From an alpha proteobacterium MED-G10 (GTDB lineage Bacteria > Pseudomonadota > Alphaproteobacteria > Methylaequorales > Methylaequoraceae): 47,530 bases of DNA. Made by a program: the position numbers and the translations under genes. Below, piece by piece: positions 9,074 through 18,688 of this stretch. The notes under the pieces were generated by a model. That model did no database searches and had not been told where the DNA came from. It saw only the letters and a list, made by a program, of their open reading frames with translations. The first letter of the stretch is position 1, and every line of letters starts with the position of its first letter. The stretch covers positions 1 through 47,530 of the forward strand of contig NTKR01000004.1 in NCBI GenBank assembly GCA_002457065.1. Reading direction: 5' to 3'.

Positions 9074-12000
9074 TTAATTTGTCCTTATAACATCAACTAT
9101 ACCTGTTATCTTTCTTAAGGAAGAAATCTCATCTAAATTAATTTCAAAGAAATGATCACTTTTTATTTTTATTTTTTGATCATTATGATGGATATAAAAA
9201 AGTATTTCACAATCACCTCTCTTGTTTTGACGAAAAAATTTTTCAAATTTTAAATGATCAATCAATTTAGGGTTGATAAGTACTTCAATTTTTTTTCTTT
9301 GATTATTGATTTTTTCTATATTTGTCAAAGAGACCACTATAAATCTATCAGAATCTTTTAAATTCTGTAATGAAAGTTTTACTAAAACAATCTTTCCTTC
9401 AGTCAATTCAAAATCTAGACTTTCTAAAACCTCTGAAAAACAAATAGTATCTAGTTCTCCGGAATCATCAGTTAATTTTAGAAAACAAAACTTCTTTCCA
9501 AGTTTTGAAGTTCTTTCCTTTTTTTCTGAAATTAAAGCGATCACACTTTTGCTAATGTTTGAAGATTTGTCTAATGTATTATCAAAAAGTTGACTTAGGT
9601 TCGATATTTTTTTATCTCTAAAAAGAGTTTTATATAACTTTGTTGGATGCTCAGTTAAATAAAAACCAAAAGCATCATATTCCATTTCTAACTTTTTGCT
9701 AAACTCTAAGTTATCAAAATTTGATGAATCAAAAAAATTTGCGTCTAAGTCCTCTTTAAAAAGACTATTTTGATTTTGTATAAAATTTTTGTGAAAATTT
9801 ACATTGAAGGAAATTATCTCATCCATTTTTTGGAGCAAAAAATTTTGATTATCCTCTATAGATTTTAGAGATTCTGAAAAAATTAAAGCCTCTATTATTT
9901 TTTTATTCAATGTGCTGTTATTTAGTCTTTTTAACAAATTTCGTAATGAAGTAAATTTTCCATTTTCTTCACGTTCTTTCACTATTTCTATCACAGAATT
10001 TTCACCGATGTTTTTAATAGCACTTAAACCAAAATTTATACCAAATGGATTATTATTTTTATAAATAACTTTAAAACGTGCCTGCGAGTTATTGATATCT
10101 GGTTTTATCATTTCAAAATTAAACTTTTTTACTTCATTACAATAACTTGAAATTTTTTCAAAATTACCGATATCACAATTCATTAATGAACATAAAAACT
10201 CTAATGGATAGTTTGCTTTTAAAAAAGCTGTTTGGTAAGCAATCATAGCATAAGCTGCTGCATGACTTTTATTAAAACCATATCCTGCAAATTTTTCAAT
10301 TTCGTCAAATAGTTCTGAAGCCTTTTCTTCAATGAGTCCATTTTTTACACAACCTTCAACAAAATTTGATTTTTGGGCGATCATTTCAGACTTGATTTTT
10401 TTCCCCATTGCTCTTCTAAGTAAATCTGCCTTTGCTAGGCTAAAACCAGCAACTTTTTGTGCAATTAGCATTACTTGTTCTTGGTAAACCATAATCCCAT
10501 AAGTTTCATCAAGGATTTTTTTCAGTTCATTATGAATGTAAGAATAACTTTCTTTGTTTTGCTTTCTATTTATGTATGTTTGGATGTTGTCCATAGGTCC
10601 TGGTCTATAAAGGGAAACAACAGCGATTAAATCTTCAAACCTGTCCGGTATAATGTTTTTCAAAGTTTCCCTCATACCCTGGCCCTCTAGCTGAAAAATC
10701 CCAGTTGTATTCCCACTTCTTAATAGTTCAAAAGTTTTTTTGTCATCTAAAGGAATAGAATCGATATCAATAAAAATTTTTCTTTTTTTTAAATTTTCAA
10801 TTGCCTCTTGAATGACTGTAAGTGTTTTTAATCCGAGAAAATCAAATTTAATTAAACCTATTTTTTCAACATATTTCATAGAAAACTGAGTAACAGGAAC
10901 ATCTGACTTTGGGTCTTTATATAATGGAACCAGGTTTTTAAGTGACTGATCTGAAATTACAATTCCTGCTGCATGTGTTGATGCGTGTCTATACAAACCT
11001 TCAAGATTTTTAGAAATTTCAAAAAGCTTTTTTATATTAATATCGTTGGAAATAATTTTTTTTACTTTTTCATCACTTTGCATAAACTCCCTAAGACTAA
11101 CTTGCTGAGCAGGATTGAAAGGAATCATTTTACAAAGATCGTCAACTAGGTAAAGTGGGAGCTGCATAACACGACCTACATCTCTTATTGCAGCTCTAGC
11201 CTGAAATGAACCAAATGTAATTATTTGAGCAACATTAGAAGTTCCATATTTTTTTTGTACATACTTAATAACATCATCTCTTCTATCCATACAAAAGTCT
11301 ATGTCGAAATCAGGTAACGATACTCTTTCAGGATTTAGAAACCGTTCAAAGAGTAGTCCAAATTTGATTGGATTTAAATTAGTAATGGACAAACACCAAG
11401 CCACAAGAGAACCAGCTCCAGAACCTCTTCCTGGACCAACTGGGATATTATTATCTTTCGCCCAGTTTATAAAGTCAGAAACTATTAAAAAATAACTTGA
11501 ATATCCCATTTTAGTAATAGTATCTAGTTCATAATCCAATCGTTTCTTGTAAATATCTAGCTCATCACTAGAAATTTCATTTTTTATACGAGACTTCAAT
11601 CCATCATAGGATTTTTTTTTCAAAAAAACATTTTCATCTGTATTGTCTAATTCAACTTTAGGTAATTTTGGAGGTTTTTCTTCTAAGAAAAAATTACATT
11701 TTTTTGCCAATAAGACAGTATTTTCGGTCGCATCCTTTAAATCTGAAAATTCACTCAACATTTCTTTTTCACTTTTAAAACAAAAATTATTATCGCTTTT
11801 TAATCTGTCTTCTGATTCAAGATATTTTTGTTGAGATATGCTTAATAAAGCGTCATGCGAATCAAAAAAACTTTGTTCAAGAAAAAAATTTTCATTTGTT
11901 GCTACAAGTGGAATTTTCATTACATTAGATTGCTTAATTAAATAATTAAAATATTGGTCTTTCTTACTTTCTTTTTTTTGTATTTCTAAAAAAAAGTTGT

Positions 12001-12487
12001 CTTTAAAAATTTCAGAAAGCATTTTTATAGCTAAATTTGCCTGTAGCTTATTTCCAGAAAAAAAATTTTTGGTTATAAAACCAAATTTACCACCAGCAAT
12101 ACATACCAAATCATTCGAAAATCTTTCTAAATTCTCAAAATTGATATACGGATTAATATTTTCAGAGTTTTCTAAAAAAGAAATTGAGACAAGATTTGAC
12201 AAATTCTTAAAACCATTTTCATTTTTAGCTATTAATAAAATATATCCGTCCAAAAAATTATTATCTGATAAAAATAAATTGCATCCTATTATTGGCTGAA
12301 CACCCTTAGATTTACATTCTAATGAGAATTCCATACATCCAAATAAATTATTAAAGTCAGATATACCTACAGCTGGAATTTTTTCATCAACGCACTTTCT
12401 TACTAGATCACTTATTTTAAGAGCCCCTTTTGATAAAGAGTACTGTGTGTAGTTACGAAGGTGTATAAATTTTCGACTAGATTTCAA
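9074..12487 (-). CDS. dnaE: DNA polymerase III alpha subunit
   Basis: DnaE is the replicative polymerase. The order is PHP domain (residues 1-270), catalytic palm, thumb and fingers, then a C-terminal OB-fold part. The catalytic motif PDFDIDF supplies Asp395 and Asp397, with the third Asp in IKFDFLGLKTLTV. GPGRGSGAGSLVAW is also present. The PHP metal ligands are lost: the usual HxH reads Arg-Asn-Tyr in HLRNYTQYS, and the TDH motif reads SDF. This agrees with proofreading by a separate DnaQ. Length 1137 is near the norm. The start is TTG inside the end of lolD, with AAGGA 7 nt before it; the overlap is 11 nt. Sitting last in the nuo-lol run suggests possible co-transcription. Confidence 0.97.
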   Translation of the reverse strand: MKSSRKFIHLRNYTQYSLSKGALKISDLVRKCVDEKIPAVGISDFNNLFGCMEFSLECKSKGVQPIIGCNLFLSDNNFLDGYILLIAKNENGFKNLSNLVSISFLENSENINPYINFENLERFSNDLVCIAGGKFGFITKNFFSGNKLQANLAIKMLSEIFKDNFFLEIQKKESKKDQYFNYLIKQSNVMKIPLVATNENFFLEQSFFDSHDALLSISQQKYLESEDRLKSDNNFCFKSEKEMLSEFSDLKDATENTVLLAKKCNFFLEEKPPKLPKVELDNTDENVFLKKKSYDGLKSRIKNEISSDELDIYKKRLDYELDTITKMGYSSYFLIVSDFINWAKDNNIPVGPGRGSGAGSLVAWCLSITNLNPIKFGLLFERFLNPERVSLPDFDIDFCMDRRDDVIKYVQKKYGTSNVAQIITFGSFQARAAIRDVGRVMQLPLYLVDDLCKMIPFNPAQQVSLREFMQSDEKVKKIISNDINIKKLFEISKNLEGLYRHASTHAAGIVISDQSLKNLVPLYKDPKSDVPVTQFSMKYVEKIGLIKFDFLGLKTLTVIQEAIENLKKRKIFIDIDSIPLDDKKTFELLRSGNTTGIFQLEGQGMRETLKNIIPDRFEDLIAVVSLYRPGPMDNIQTYINRKQNKESYSYIHNELKKILDETYGIMVYQEQVMLIAQKVAGFSLAKADLLRRAMGKKIKSEMIAQKSNFVEGCVKNGLIEEKASELFDEIEKFAGYGFNKSHAAAYAMIAYQTAFLKANYPLEFLCSLMNCDIGNFEKISSYCNEVKKFNFEMIKPDINNSQARFKVIYKNNNPFGINFGLSAIKNIGENSVIEIVKEREENGKFTSLRNLLKRLNNSTLNKKIIEALIFSESLKSIEDNQNFLLQKMDEIISFNVNFHKNFIQNQNSLFKEDLDANFFDSSNFDNLEFSKKLEMEYDAFGFYLTEHPTKLYKTLFRDKKISNLSQLFDNTLDKSSNISKSVIALISEKKERTSKLGKKFCFLKLTDDSGELDTICFSEVLESLDFELTEGKIVLVKLSLQNLKDSDRFIVVSLTNIEKINNQRKKIEVLINPKLIDHLKFEKFFRQNKRGDCEILFYIHHNDQKIKIKSDHFFEINLDEISSLRKITGIVDVIRTN

Positions 12488-13145
12488 TTAACATTCCTTT
12501 TTCAACTTTGAAGCATATATCTAATTTCTTTATAAATTTAAAATTGTGAGTCGCAATAATTGAAAGAGTATTGTTTTTTCTTGATATCTCAGTGATATAC
12601 TTAAATACTAAATCAGCCGTTTCATCGTCTAAACTTCCTGTAGGTTCATCAGCTAACAAAAGTTGAGGTTTCTTTATCATAGCTCTAGCAACCGCAACTC
12701 TCTGCTGTTCCCCACCTGATAATAAGCCTGGTTTAAAATAAATACGCTCAGCTAACCCAAAAATATCTAAAAAATCTTTTGCAATTTCACAGGAATTTTT
12801 ATAGTTCTCACCATTCAAAATCAGAGGAAGTGCAACATTTTCTAATACATTAAAATCTTCAAGCAGTTGATTATTTTGAAAAATATATCCAATATTTTTT
12901 TTTCTAAATTCAGTTTTTCTTAAATTATTCATTTTTAGACAATCCTGATCCCTAAAAAAGTAAGAACCAGACTTTGGATTTTCAATTAAACCAATAATAT
13001 TTAGTAAAGAAGTTTTTCCAGAACCAGAAGGACCTATGATTCCAATAATTTTAGGCTCATTAATTTGAAGCTTTAGGTTTGAGAAAACATTTATTGGCAA
13101 GTTACCCTGATAATATTTCTGTTCTATTTTTAATAATTCAATCAA
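12477..13145 (-). CDS. lolD: Lipoprotein-releasing system ATP-binding protein LolD
   Basis: LolD is the ATPase of the LolCDE exporter, which lifts mature lipoproteins from the inner membrane to the carrier LolA. It shows Walker A GPSGSGKTSLL, Q-loop FQNNQLL, ABC signature LSGGEQQRVAVARA, Walker B LLLADEPTGSLD and the H-loop ATHNF. Length 222 is typical. The start is TTG, 1 nt after the lolC stop; no ATG lies nearby in frame. The pairing with lolC directly upstream separates it from the similar MacB and FtsE ATPases. Overlaps the dnaE start by 11 nt. Confidence 0.93.
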   Translation of the reverse strand: MIELLKIEQKYYQGNLPINVFSNLKLQINEPKIIGIIGPSGSGKTSLLNIIGLIENPKSGSYFFRDQDCLKMNNLRKTEFRKKNIGYIFQNNQLLEDFNVLENVALPLILNGENYKNSCEIAKDFLDIFGLAERIYFKPGLLSGGEQQRVAVARAMIKKPQLLLADEPTGSLDDETADLVFKYITEISRKNNTLSIIATHNFKFIKKLDICFKVEKGMLIEI

Positions 13146-13146
13146 A

Positions 13147-14394
13147 TCAATCCCACTTTATTAGATTTATTGGCTCAACTCTACTAGCTTTTATTGATGG
13201 ATAAATTGTTGCCACAAACGAAAGAAATAAAGAGATTATTAAAATTTTAGAAATTTGGAAAAAGTCTATAATAACTGGTAATTTAGTAAAAAAATAAATT
13301 TCCTCAGAAAAAAGTTCAAAATCTAGAAGATATTCTAACATCTGTTTTACATCATTAATATTTAAACAGAATATTATTCCAAGTATAAATCCTAAAATTG
13401 TTCCACATAATCCTATGAAAAAACCATTTATTATGAAAATTTTTAATAATTGATTTTTACCAACTCCAAGTGTTCTTAAAACGCCAATATCCCTTGACTT
13501 GGTTGATACAAGAATAATCATTGATGATACCAAATTAAATGCTGCAACTAAAATTATTAAAAATAAAATTAAAAACATCACATTTCTTTCTACTTCTAAA
13601 GCATTAAATAAGGATGGGTTAAGCTCTCTCCAATCAATTACTCTGAGGAAACTAGGAATTATACTTTTAATTTCCTTTTTATAAAAACTAATTCGATCAA
13701 AATCATCCACATATAACTCAAGAAAATCAATTTCATTTTTAGAATTTAAAAATTTTTTTATTAATTCAATAGGAAAATAAATTAAGGATGAGTCATATTC
13801 GTACATCCCAATGCTAAAAAAACCTATAATCTTAAAGCTTGCTGACCTTGGAAAGTTTCCTAAAATAGTTTCAACATTATCTGGTGACAAAATATTTAGT
13901 CTATCGCCAACTTTAATGTTTAATTTTTTTCTTAACTTTTCACCAACTAAAATGCCTTCATTATTAGAAAATAACTCTAATGTTTCAGAGTCAAGTGACT
14001 GATTAAATATTTTTCTATCCTGAAAATATTGGCTTTCAACTCCTTTCATTATAACACCAGTGGAAAAAGTTGAATAATTTAGAAGACCTTGTCCCATTAA
14101 AACTTTATGAGTTTTAATAGTATTTATTTTTTCTTCTATTCTAGATTCAAGTGCAACTACATTTTTAATTTCTAAACCATTCAAAGGTTGAATTTTTAAA
14201 TGTCCATTTACTCCTAGTATTTTAGAAGTTAATTCTTCACGAAATCCGTTCATAACGGACATCACAATTATCAAAGTAGCAACTCCTAGTGCTATTCCTG
14301 CAAATGAAATAAACGTGATTATAGAAAAGAATTTTTCTTTAGTTTGAGGAAAAAGAAATTTATAAGAAACCCATAATTCAAAAAAACTTATCAT
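13147..14394 (-). CDS. lolC: Lipoprotein-releasing system permease LolC/LolE
   Basis: This is the membrane subunit of the Lol lipoprotein exporter. The layout is typical of the family: an N-terminal helix with VATLIIVMSVMNGFREEL, a periplasmic domain of about 200 residues, then three C-terminal helices of the FtsX type with TKSRDIGVLRTLGVGKNQL and the ending YPSIKASRVEPI. Length 415 is normal. Only one permease gene is present beside lolD, so the complex probably uses two copies of this protein, as in species with a single LolF-type permease; that is inference. Gaps of 3 nt to proS and 1 nt to lolD show a tight operon. Confidence 0.93.
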   Translation of the reverse strand: MISFFELWVSYKFLFPQTKEKFFSIITFISFAGIALGVATLIIVMSVMNGFREELTSKILGVNGHLKIQPLNGLEIKNVVALESRIEEKINTIKTHKVLMGQGLLNYSTFSTGVIMKGVESQYFQDRKIFNQSLDSETLELFSNNEGILVGEKLRKKLNIKVGDRLNILSPDNVETILGNFPRSASFKIIGFFSIGMYEYDSSLIYFPIELIKKFLNSKNEIDFLELYVDDFDRISFYKKEIKSIIPSFLRVIDWRELNPSLFNALEVERNVMFLILFLIILVAAFNLVSSMIILVSTKSRDIGVLRTLGVGKNQLLKIFIINGFFIGLCGTILGFILGIIFCLNINDVKQMLEYLLDFELFSEEIYFFTKLPVIIDFFQISKILIISLFLSFVATIYPSIKASRVEPINLIKWD

Positions 14395-14397
14395 TTT

Positions 14398-15684
14398 TTA
14401 ATGTTTCATATGTTCTAAAATTTTTTTTTCAGCTTCTTTAACCTTAAAATCAAACTCTTCATCTGAGTATTTATCTTTTAAAGTTACAGTTTCTTTATCT
14501 ATAAAATTTTTACCTACAATTAAATTGTAGGGAATTCCTATAAGTTCAGCATCAGAAAACTTAATTCCGGGTCTTTCATTCCTATCATCGTAAAGAATAC
14601 TTACACCTATTTTTTTTAAACTATGGTAAATAAGTTTACAGAATTTGCTTATGTTCTCATCATCAACCTTTAAGTTAATTATAAGCAAGGTAAAAGGTGC
14701 TATATTTTTTGGCCAAACTATTCTTGTGTTATCCTCACTTTGGTATTCTATAATTGCTGCAGGAATTCTTGAAATGCCAATTCCGTATGACCCCATAAAG
14801 GGGAAAAATTTCTCTGTTTCACCATCAATAAAAAAATCAAAAGATTTTGAGTATTTTGTACCAAACAAAAAGATATGACCTAATTCAATGCTTTTTAACT
14901 TTTTTAAGTTTTGCTTATTTCTCTCTTTTAAATACATTTCGTCAGTAAAGGAATTTAATGAAATAATTTCATCAATAGATAATTTCTCAAAATCAGAAGA
15001 AATTAAACTTTCATCTATATATATATCTGACTCACCACTTCCTACAATTAAATGAAATTCGTGAGAAAGGTCTCCTCCAATTTCTCCTGTAGGCGCTCTT
15101 ACGGGTACAATAGGAATACCCAGTCTTTTAAAAATCCTAAGATATAATTTGAAAAACATTAAATAGGTTTCTTTCCCTGCCTTTTCATTAACATCAAAGC
15201 TGTATGCATCTTTCATTAGGAATTCTCGAGCCCTCATAACTCCAAACCTCGGTCTTATTTCATCCCTAAACTTAGATTGTATGTGATAGAAATATCTCGG
15301 AAGATTTTTATAACTTTTTATGAAGTTTTTTCCTAAAGCTGTAATCATTTCTTCATTCGTGGGTCCATATAAAAGGTCTTTATTATGCCTATCTAGAATT
15401 TTTAACATTTCTTTGCCATAGGTATCGTATCTTTCACTCTTTTTCCATATGTCAGCACTTTGAATTGTAGGCATCAAAATTTGATTAATTCCATTTTCAT
15501 TATGAAATTCTTCTATAACTTCCTGAATTCTTTTTATTACTCTATAGCCAAGTGGAAGCCAAGAGTAAATCCCCGAAGCCTCTTGCCTAATCATACCTGA
15601 TTTAATCATCAATTTATGAGACTTAATTTTTGCGTCAGAGGGATCTTCTTTTTTAGTTGGTATAAAAAAACTAGAATATTTCAT
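14398..15684 (-). CDS. proS: Proline--tRNA ligase (short alphaproteobacterial form)
   Basis: ProS charges tRNA-Pro. The class II motifs are present: motif 1 region IRQEASGIYSWLPLG, motif 2 SKFRDEIRPRFGVMRAREFL, and motif 3 GSYGIGISRIPAAIIE, followed by a C-terminal anticodon-binding domain. The protein is 428 residues and lacks the YbaK-like editing insertion of the E. coli type (about 570), the form usual in alphaproteobacteria. I chose the ATG at 15684 because MKYSSFFIPTKKEDPSDAK aligns with the family N-terminus; a TTG 3 codons upstream is the alternative. It overlaps the end of the DUF1467 gene by 14 nt. This overlap and order are characteristic of the class. Confidence 0.96.
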   Translation of the reverse strand: MKYSSFFIPTKKEDPSDAKIKSHKLMIKSGMIRQEASGIYSWLPLGYRVIKRIQEVIEEFHNENGINQILMPTIQSADIWKKSERYDTYGKEMLKILDRHNKDLLYGPTNEEMITALGKNFIKSYKNLPRYFYHIQSKFRDEIRPRFGVMRAREFLMKDAYSFDVNEKAGKETYLMFFKLYLRIFKRLGIPIVPVRAPTGEIGGDLSHEFHLIVGSGESDIYIDESLISSDFEKLSIDEIISLNSFTDEMYLKERNKQNLKKLKSIELGHIFLFGTKYSKSFDFFIDGETEKFFPFMGSYGIGISRIPAAIIEYQSEDNTRIVWPKNIAPFTLLIINLKVDDENISKFCKLIYHSLKKIGVSILYDDRNERPGIKFSDAELIGIPYNLIVGKNFIDKETVTLKDKYSDEEFDFKVKEAEKKILEHMKH

Positions 15685-15883
15685 TTTTAACAATAATAAT
15701 GATAATTGTAGTAAAAAATGATATAATAGTCGTTAATATAAATTTTTTTTTTAGCATTGGGTTTTTTGGAGCACCAGGATCATTTCCAAAGTCTACACTT
15801 TCTTGTTTTTTTACCCCAATCGGAAGCAATAAGAAGAGAATTAGCCACCACAAAATCACGAAAATTACAACAAAAGTTAGCAA
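15671..15883 (-). CDS. DUF1467 family small membrane protein
   Basis: A 70-residue protein with two hydrophobic helices (about residues 3-22 and 48-66) joined by a polar loop containing QESVDFGNDPGAPKNP. The helix ending in WWLILFLLLPIGV, then the PGAP loop, is the pattern of DUF1467, a family found mainly in alphaproteobacteria next to proS and methylmalonyl-CoA epimerase, as here. Its function is unknown to me. The start is TTG, supported by GGAG 6 nt upstream and by its place 3 nt after the mce stop. It overlaps proS by 14 nt. Confidence 0.8.
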   Translation of the reverse strand: MLTFVVIFVILWWLILFLLLPIGVKKQESVDFGNDPGAPKNPMLKKKFILTTIISFFTTIIIIIVKNEIF

Positions 15884-15886
15884 TAA

Positions 15887-16291
15887 CTACTCCTGCTCTA
15901 ACTCTATTAAAGTTCCATAAAAATCCTTTGGATGTAGAAAAAGAACAGGTTTATTATGTGCACCATTTTTTGGCTTACCATCACCAAGAATTCTTATATT
16001 TTTCTTTTTTAAACTCTCTGCTGTTTTATAAATATCCTTAACTTCAATGCAAATATGATGAATGGCTCCATTAAGATTTTTTTCAAGAAATTTTTTTATT
16101 GGCGAATTATCTCCATATGGATACATTAATTCAATTTTACTATTTCCAAGATTTACAAAAACAACACTTACTCCATGTTCTGGATAATCGTTTTTTTCAG
16201 AAACCTCGGCGCCTAGAACTTCAGCATACTTCACACGCGCTTTTTCGAGATCAGGTACTACGATTGCAACATGATTAAATCTAGTGAGCAT
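15887..16291 (-). CDS. mce: Methylmalonyl-CoA epimerase
   Basis: This is a small vicinal-oxygen-chelate (glyoxalase-fold) enzyme that interconverts (2R)- and (2S)-methylmalonyl-CoA in propionyl-CoA use. The two repeated beta-alpha-beta units are visible. Likely metal ligands are His7 in FNHVAIVV, His79 in GAIHHICIEV, and Glu130 in GTLIELEQE, the pattern of the epimerase rather than of lactoylglutathione lyase. The length of 134 residues fits. No mutase or propionyl-CoA carboxylase gene is in the window, so the pathway itself cannot be confirmed. It lies 13 nt after rnj and 3 nt before the DUF1467 gene, the normal alphaproteobacterial neighbourhood. Confidence 0.9.
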   Translation of the reverse strand: MLTRFNHVAIVVPDLEKARVKYAEVLGAEVSEKNDYPEHGVSVVFVNLGNSKIELMYPYGDNSPIKKFLEKNLNGAIHHICIEVKDIYKTAESLKKKNIRILGDGKPKNGAHNKPVLFLHPKDFYGTLIELEQE

Positions 16292-16304
16292 AATTCATTA
16301 TATT

Positions 16305-17951
16305 CTATATTCTTACAATCTCAACATAGGTTAAAGGTTTTAATCCAATTAATTTGTTGATTGTTTTCTTTATTAATTTTTTTAATTCAGTAGAGATAAT
16401 ATTATCATCAAAGAAATTTTTACCATAACCATTTATTTCATCAATTAGTAATTTTTTAATATCTTCAATTAATTCCTTATCCTCTGAAACTGTAGGACAA
16501 AATATTATTGGTTCATTTAGTAATTTATTATCTAAATCTAAGATTAAATTTACAAAAAACTCACCGTCGGAATTTACATATTTCAACCTATTAAATATTT
16601 CACTATTAATTGGAATGATTTCTTTGCCTTTCAACATATTCCTCCCGGAAAACACTTTTGAAGAGATATTCACATTGGATTTATTAATTTTTATTACATC
16701 TCCATTCTGAATTAATAGTTGGTTTTTTATTCCACTTTTTTTCGCAAAATTTACTTGCTCTACCATATGTCTATATTCTCCGTGAACGGGAATCACTGTA
16801 TGTGGTGAAATCCAATTGTACATTTTTCTTAATTCATTTTTAGAGGGATGTCCTGAGACATGTACTTTAGACATTCTATGATCAAGGTATTGACAATTCT
16901 TTTTTAATAACTTTTCCTTTAAGGAATTAATTTTTTTTTCATTTCCTGGAATTTCTCTTGATGAGAATATTATTAAATCCTCTTTATATATTTCAATATT
17001 GTTATTTTTACCTCCAACCAATTTAGAAAGAGCAGCATTTTCCTCACCTTGACTTCCAGTACAAATTACTACCAAATCATCATCTGAAATCAACCTAGCT
17101 TCTTTTTCTGAAACAATATTTTTAAAATTAGTTAAATAATTATTTTCTACAGCTGACTCAAAAATCCTATGAATGGACCTACCAGCAAAAACACAAGACT
17201 TGTTTAATTCTTCAGAAACTTTTAATACTGTTTCAAGTCTAGCTATATTGGAGGCAAAACAGGTAACGAATATTTTTCCCTTCTTTTTTTCAGAAAATAT
17301 TTTTCTAAATACATTCCTTACTTCTTTCTCACTTCCAGATGGATTTTCATCAAATACATTTGTTGAATCACAAATCATAGCGTCAATACCATCACTTTTT
17401 ATTTTTTTTAACTTCTCTAAATCTATGGGTTGCCCAATGAGCGGTTCGGGATCAATTTTCCAATCACCCGTATGAAAAATATTGCCTTTTTGCGTCTTAA
17501 GTATTATAGCATTTGGTTCAGGAATTGAATGTGTGAGTGCAAATATTTCTATTACAAACTCTCCTATTGATATTTGTTTGTTATAGTCCAATAATCTAAT
17601 ATCATAATCTTTCACATCATTTGACATAAATTTTCTTTTCAAAACTGAAGCAGTAAAAGATGTAGTAAAAATTGGAACATTATTGAGCTGATAATATAGA
17701 TATGGAACTGCTCCAATATGATCTTCGTGTGCGTGTGTCAATATCAACGCACTTAATTTTATTTTATTTTCATATAGAAAACTCAGATCTGGCATTATTA
17801 GCTCGTTTGGAGACATTGACGAATTACCAAACATAACTCCTAAGTCAATCATAATCCAACTACCATTGTAGTGATATAAATTACAATTCATTCCAATCTC
17901 ACCAGAACCACCTAAGGGAATGAATATAAGATCATTTTTGGAAAATTTCAT
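16305..17951 (-). CDS. rnj: Ribonuclease J
   Basis: RNase J is a metallo-beta-lactamase/beta-CASP nuclease with 5'-exonuclease and endonuclease activity on RNA. The metal site LTHAHEDHIGAVPYL is at residues 71-85. Other conserved parts are the N-terminal GGSGEIGMN, THSIPEPNAI, HTGDWKIDPEP, the beta-CASP block CFASNIARLETVL, GSQGEENAALSKL, HVSGHPSKNEL and IPVHGEYRHM. Length 548 is typical. Its ATG overlaps the coaX stop by 4 nt. It probably shares mRNA turnover duties with RNase E in this class; no RNase E is visible here. Confidence 0.95.
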   Translation of the reverse strand: MKFSKNDLIFIPLGGSGEIGMNCNLYHYNGSWIMIDLGVMFGNSSMSPNELIMPDLSFLYENKIKLSALILTHAHEDHIGAVPYLYYQLNNVPIFTTSFTASVLKRKFMSNDVKDYDIRLLDYNKQISIGEFVIEIFALTHSIPEPNAIILKTQKGNIFHTGDWKIDPEPLIGQPIDLEKLKKIKSDGIDAMICDSTNVFDENPSGSEKEVRNVFRKIFSEKKKGKIFVTCFASNIARLETVLKVSEELNKSCVFAGRSIHRIFESAVENNYLTNFKNIVSEKEARLISDDDLVVICTGSQGEENAALSKLVGGKNNNIEIYKEDLIIFSSREIPGNEKKINSLKEKLLKKNCQYLDHRMSKVHVSGHPSKNELRKMYNWISPHTVIPVHGEYRHMVEQVNFAKKSGIKNQLLIQNGDVIKINKSNVNISSKVFSGRNMLKGKEIIPINSEIFNRLKYVNSDGEFFVNLILDLDNKLLNEPIIFCPTVSEDKELIEDIKKLLIDEINGYGKNFFDDNIISTELKKLIKKTINKLIGLKPLTYVEIVRI

Positions 17952-18688
17952 TTGTTAACCTCACTTACGATATAGTTAAGTGCTCTTGATGTAAAAAGGT
18001 CATCTGTTATTGAGATATTCTTAAACATTTTTTTAAAAAAATTTGCGTTCCCGCCTGTTAAGACAACTTTAAATCTATCATTTTTTTCTTTATTCAATTT
18101 ATTTATCAATCCTTCAATCATTGAAACATATCCCCAAAAAAAACCCGATTGGATAGCTTGAACGGTATTTTTACCAACAATGTTTTTAGTTCTTTTAAAT
18201 TTAACTAGGGGAAGTTTAGCAGTCATTTTTTTTAATGAATTCAAAGACAGATCTATTCCTGGAGTGATTACTCCTCCTGAATAAACTCCATTACGATCAA
18301 GTACATCTAACGTCGTGGCTGTTCCAAAGTCAATAACAATCACAGAATTTCCAAATAATTTTTTTGCATAAATCATATTTACGATTCTATCGTCACCAAT
18401 TTCATTTCTATTACGAATGTTGGTTTTGAATTTAAAATTTTCAACAAGATCTTTTAATAATAAAAACTTTAAACTTTTACTATTTAAATACGAAATTAAC
18501 AGTTTATCAGTTAAAGGTACTACAGAAGAAATAATTATTTTTTCTAAATTAGAATATTTACCCATTATCTTTTCAATTTTACTCAAACTTGCTTCTTCTG
18601 TTTTCAACCTTTCAGAGCCAATAACTTTTTTATTTATAAAAAAAGCAAATAAAATATTTGTATTTCCTATGTCAATTGTTGCTTTCAC
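17948..18688 (-). CDS. coaX: Type III pantothenate kinase
   Basis: CoaX phosphorylates pantothenate, the first step of coenzyme A synthesis. This type belongs to the ASKHA fold and needs a monovalent cation. Motifs present are the N-terminal phosphate loop TIDIGNTNILFAF, GDDRIVNMIYA, IDFGTATTLDVLD, GGVITPGIDLSLNSL and the C-terminal LTGGNANFF. Length 246 fits. The start is GTG, sharing its first base with the birA stop, and the GGAGAG in the birA end gives a Shine-Dalgarno. The pair birA-coaX is common, linking two cofactor enzymes whose products are both used by carboxylases. Confidence 0.95.
   Translation of the reverse strand: MKATIDIGNTNILFAFFINKKVIGSERLKTEEASLSKIEKIMGKYSNLEKIIISSVVPLTDKLLISYLNSKSLKFLLLKDLVENFKFKTNIRNRNEIGDDRIVNMIYAKKLFGNSVIVIDFGTATTLDVLDRNGVYSGGVITPGIDLSLNSLKKMTAKLPLVKFKRTKNIVGKNTVQAIQSGFFWGYVSMIEGLINKLNKEKNDRFKVVLTGGNANFFKKMFKNISITDDLFTSRALNYIVSEVNK

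Noticed and set aside
15699-16041. Open frames on the plus strand through the DUF1467 and epimerase genes
   Set aside because: They are antisense to two recognisable families and have no family features of their own.
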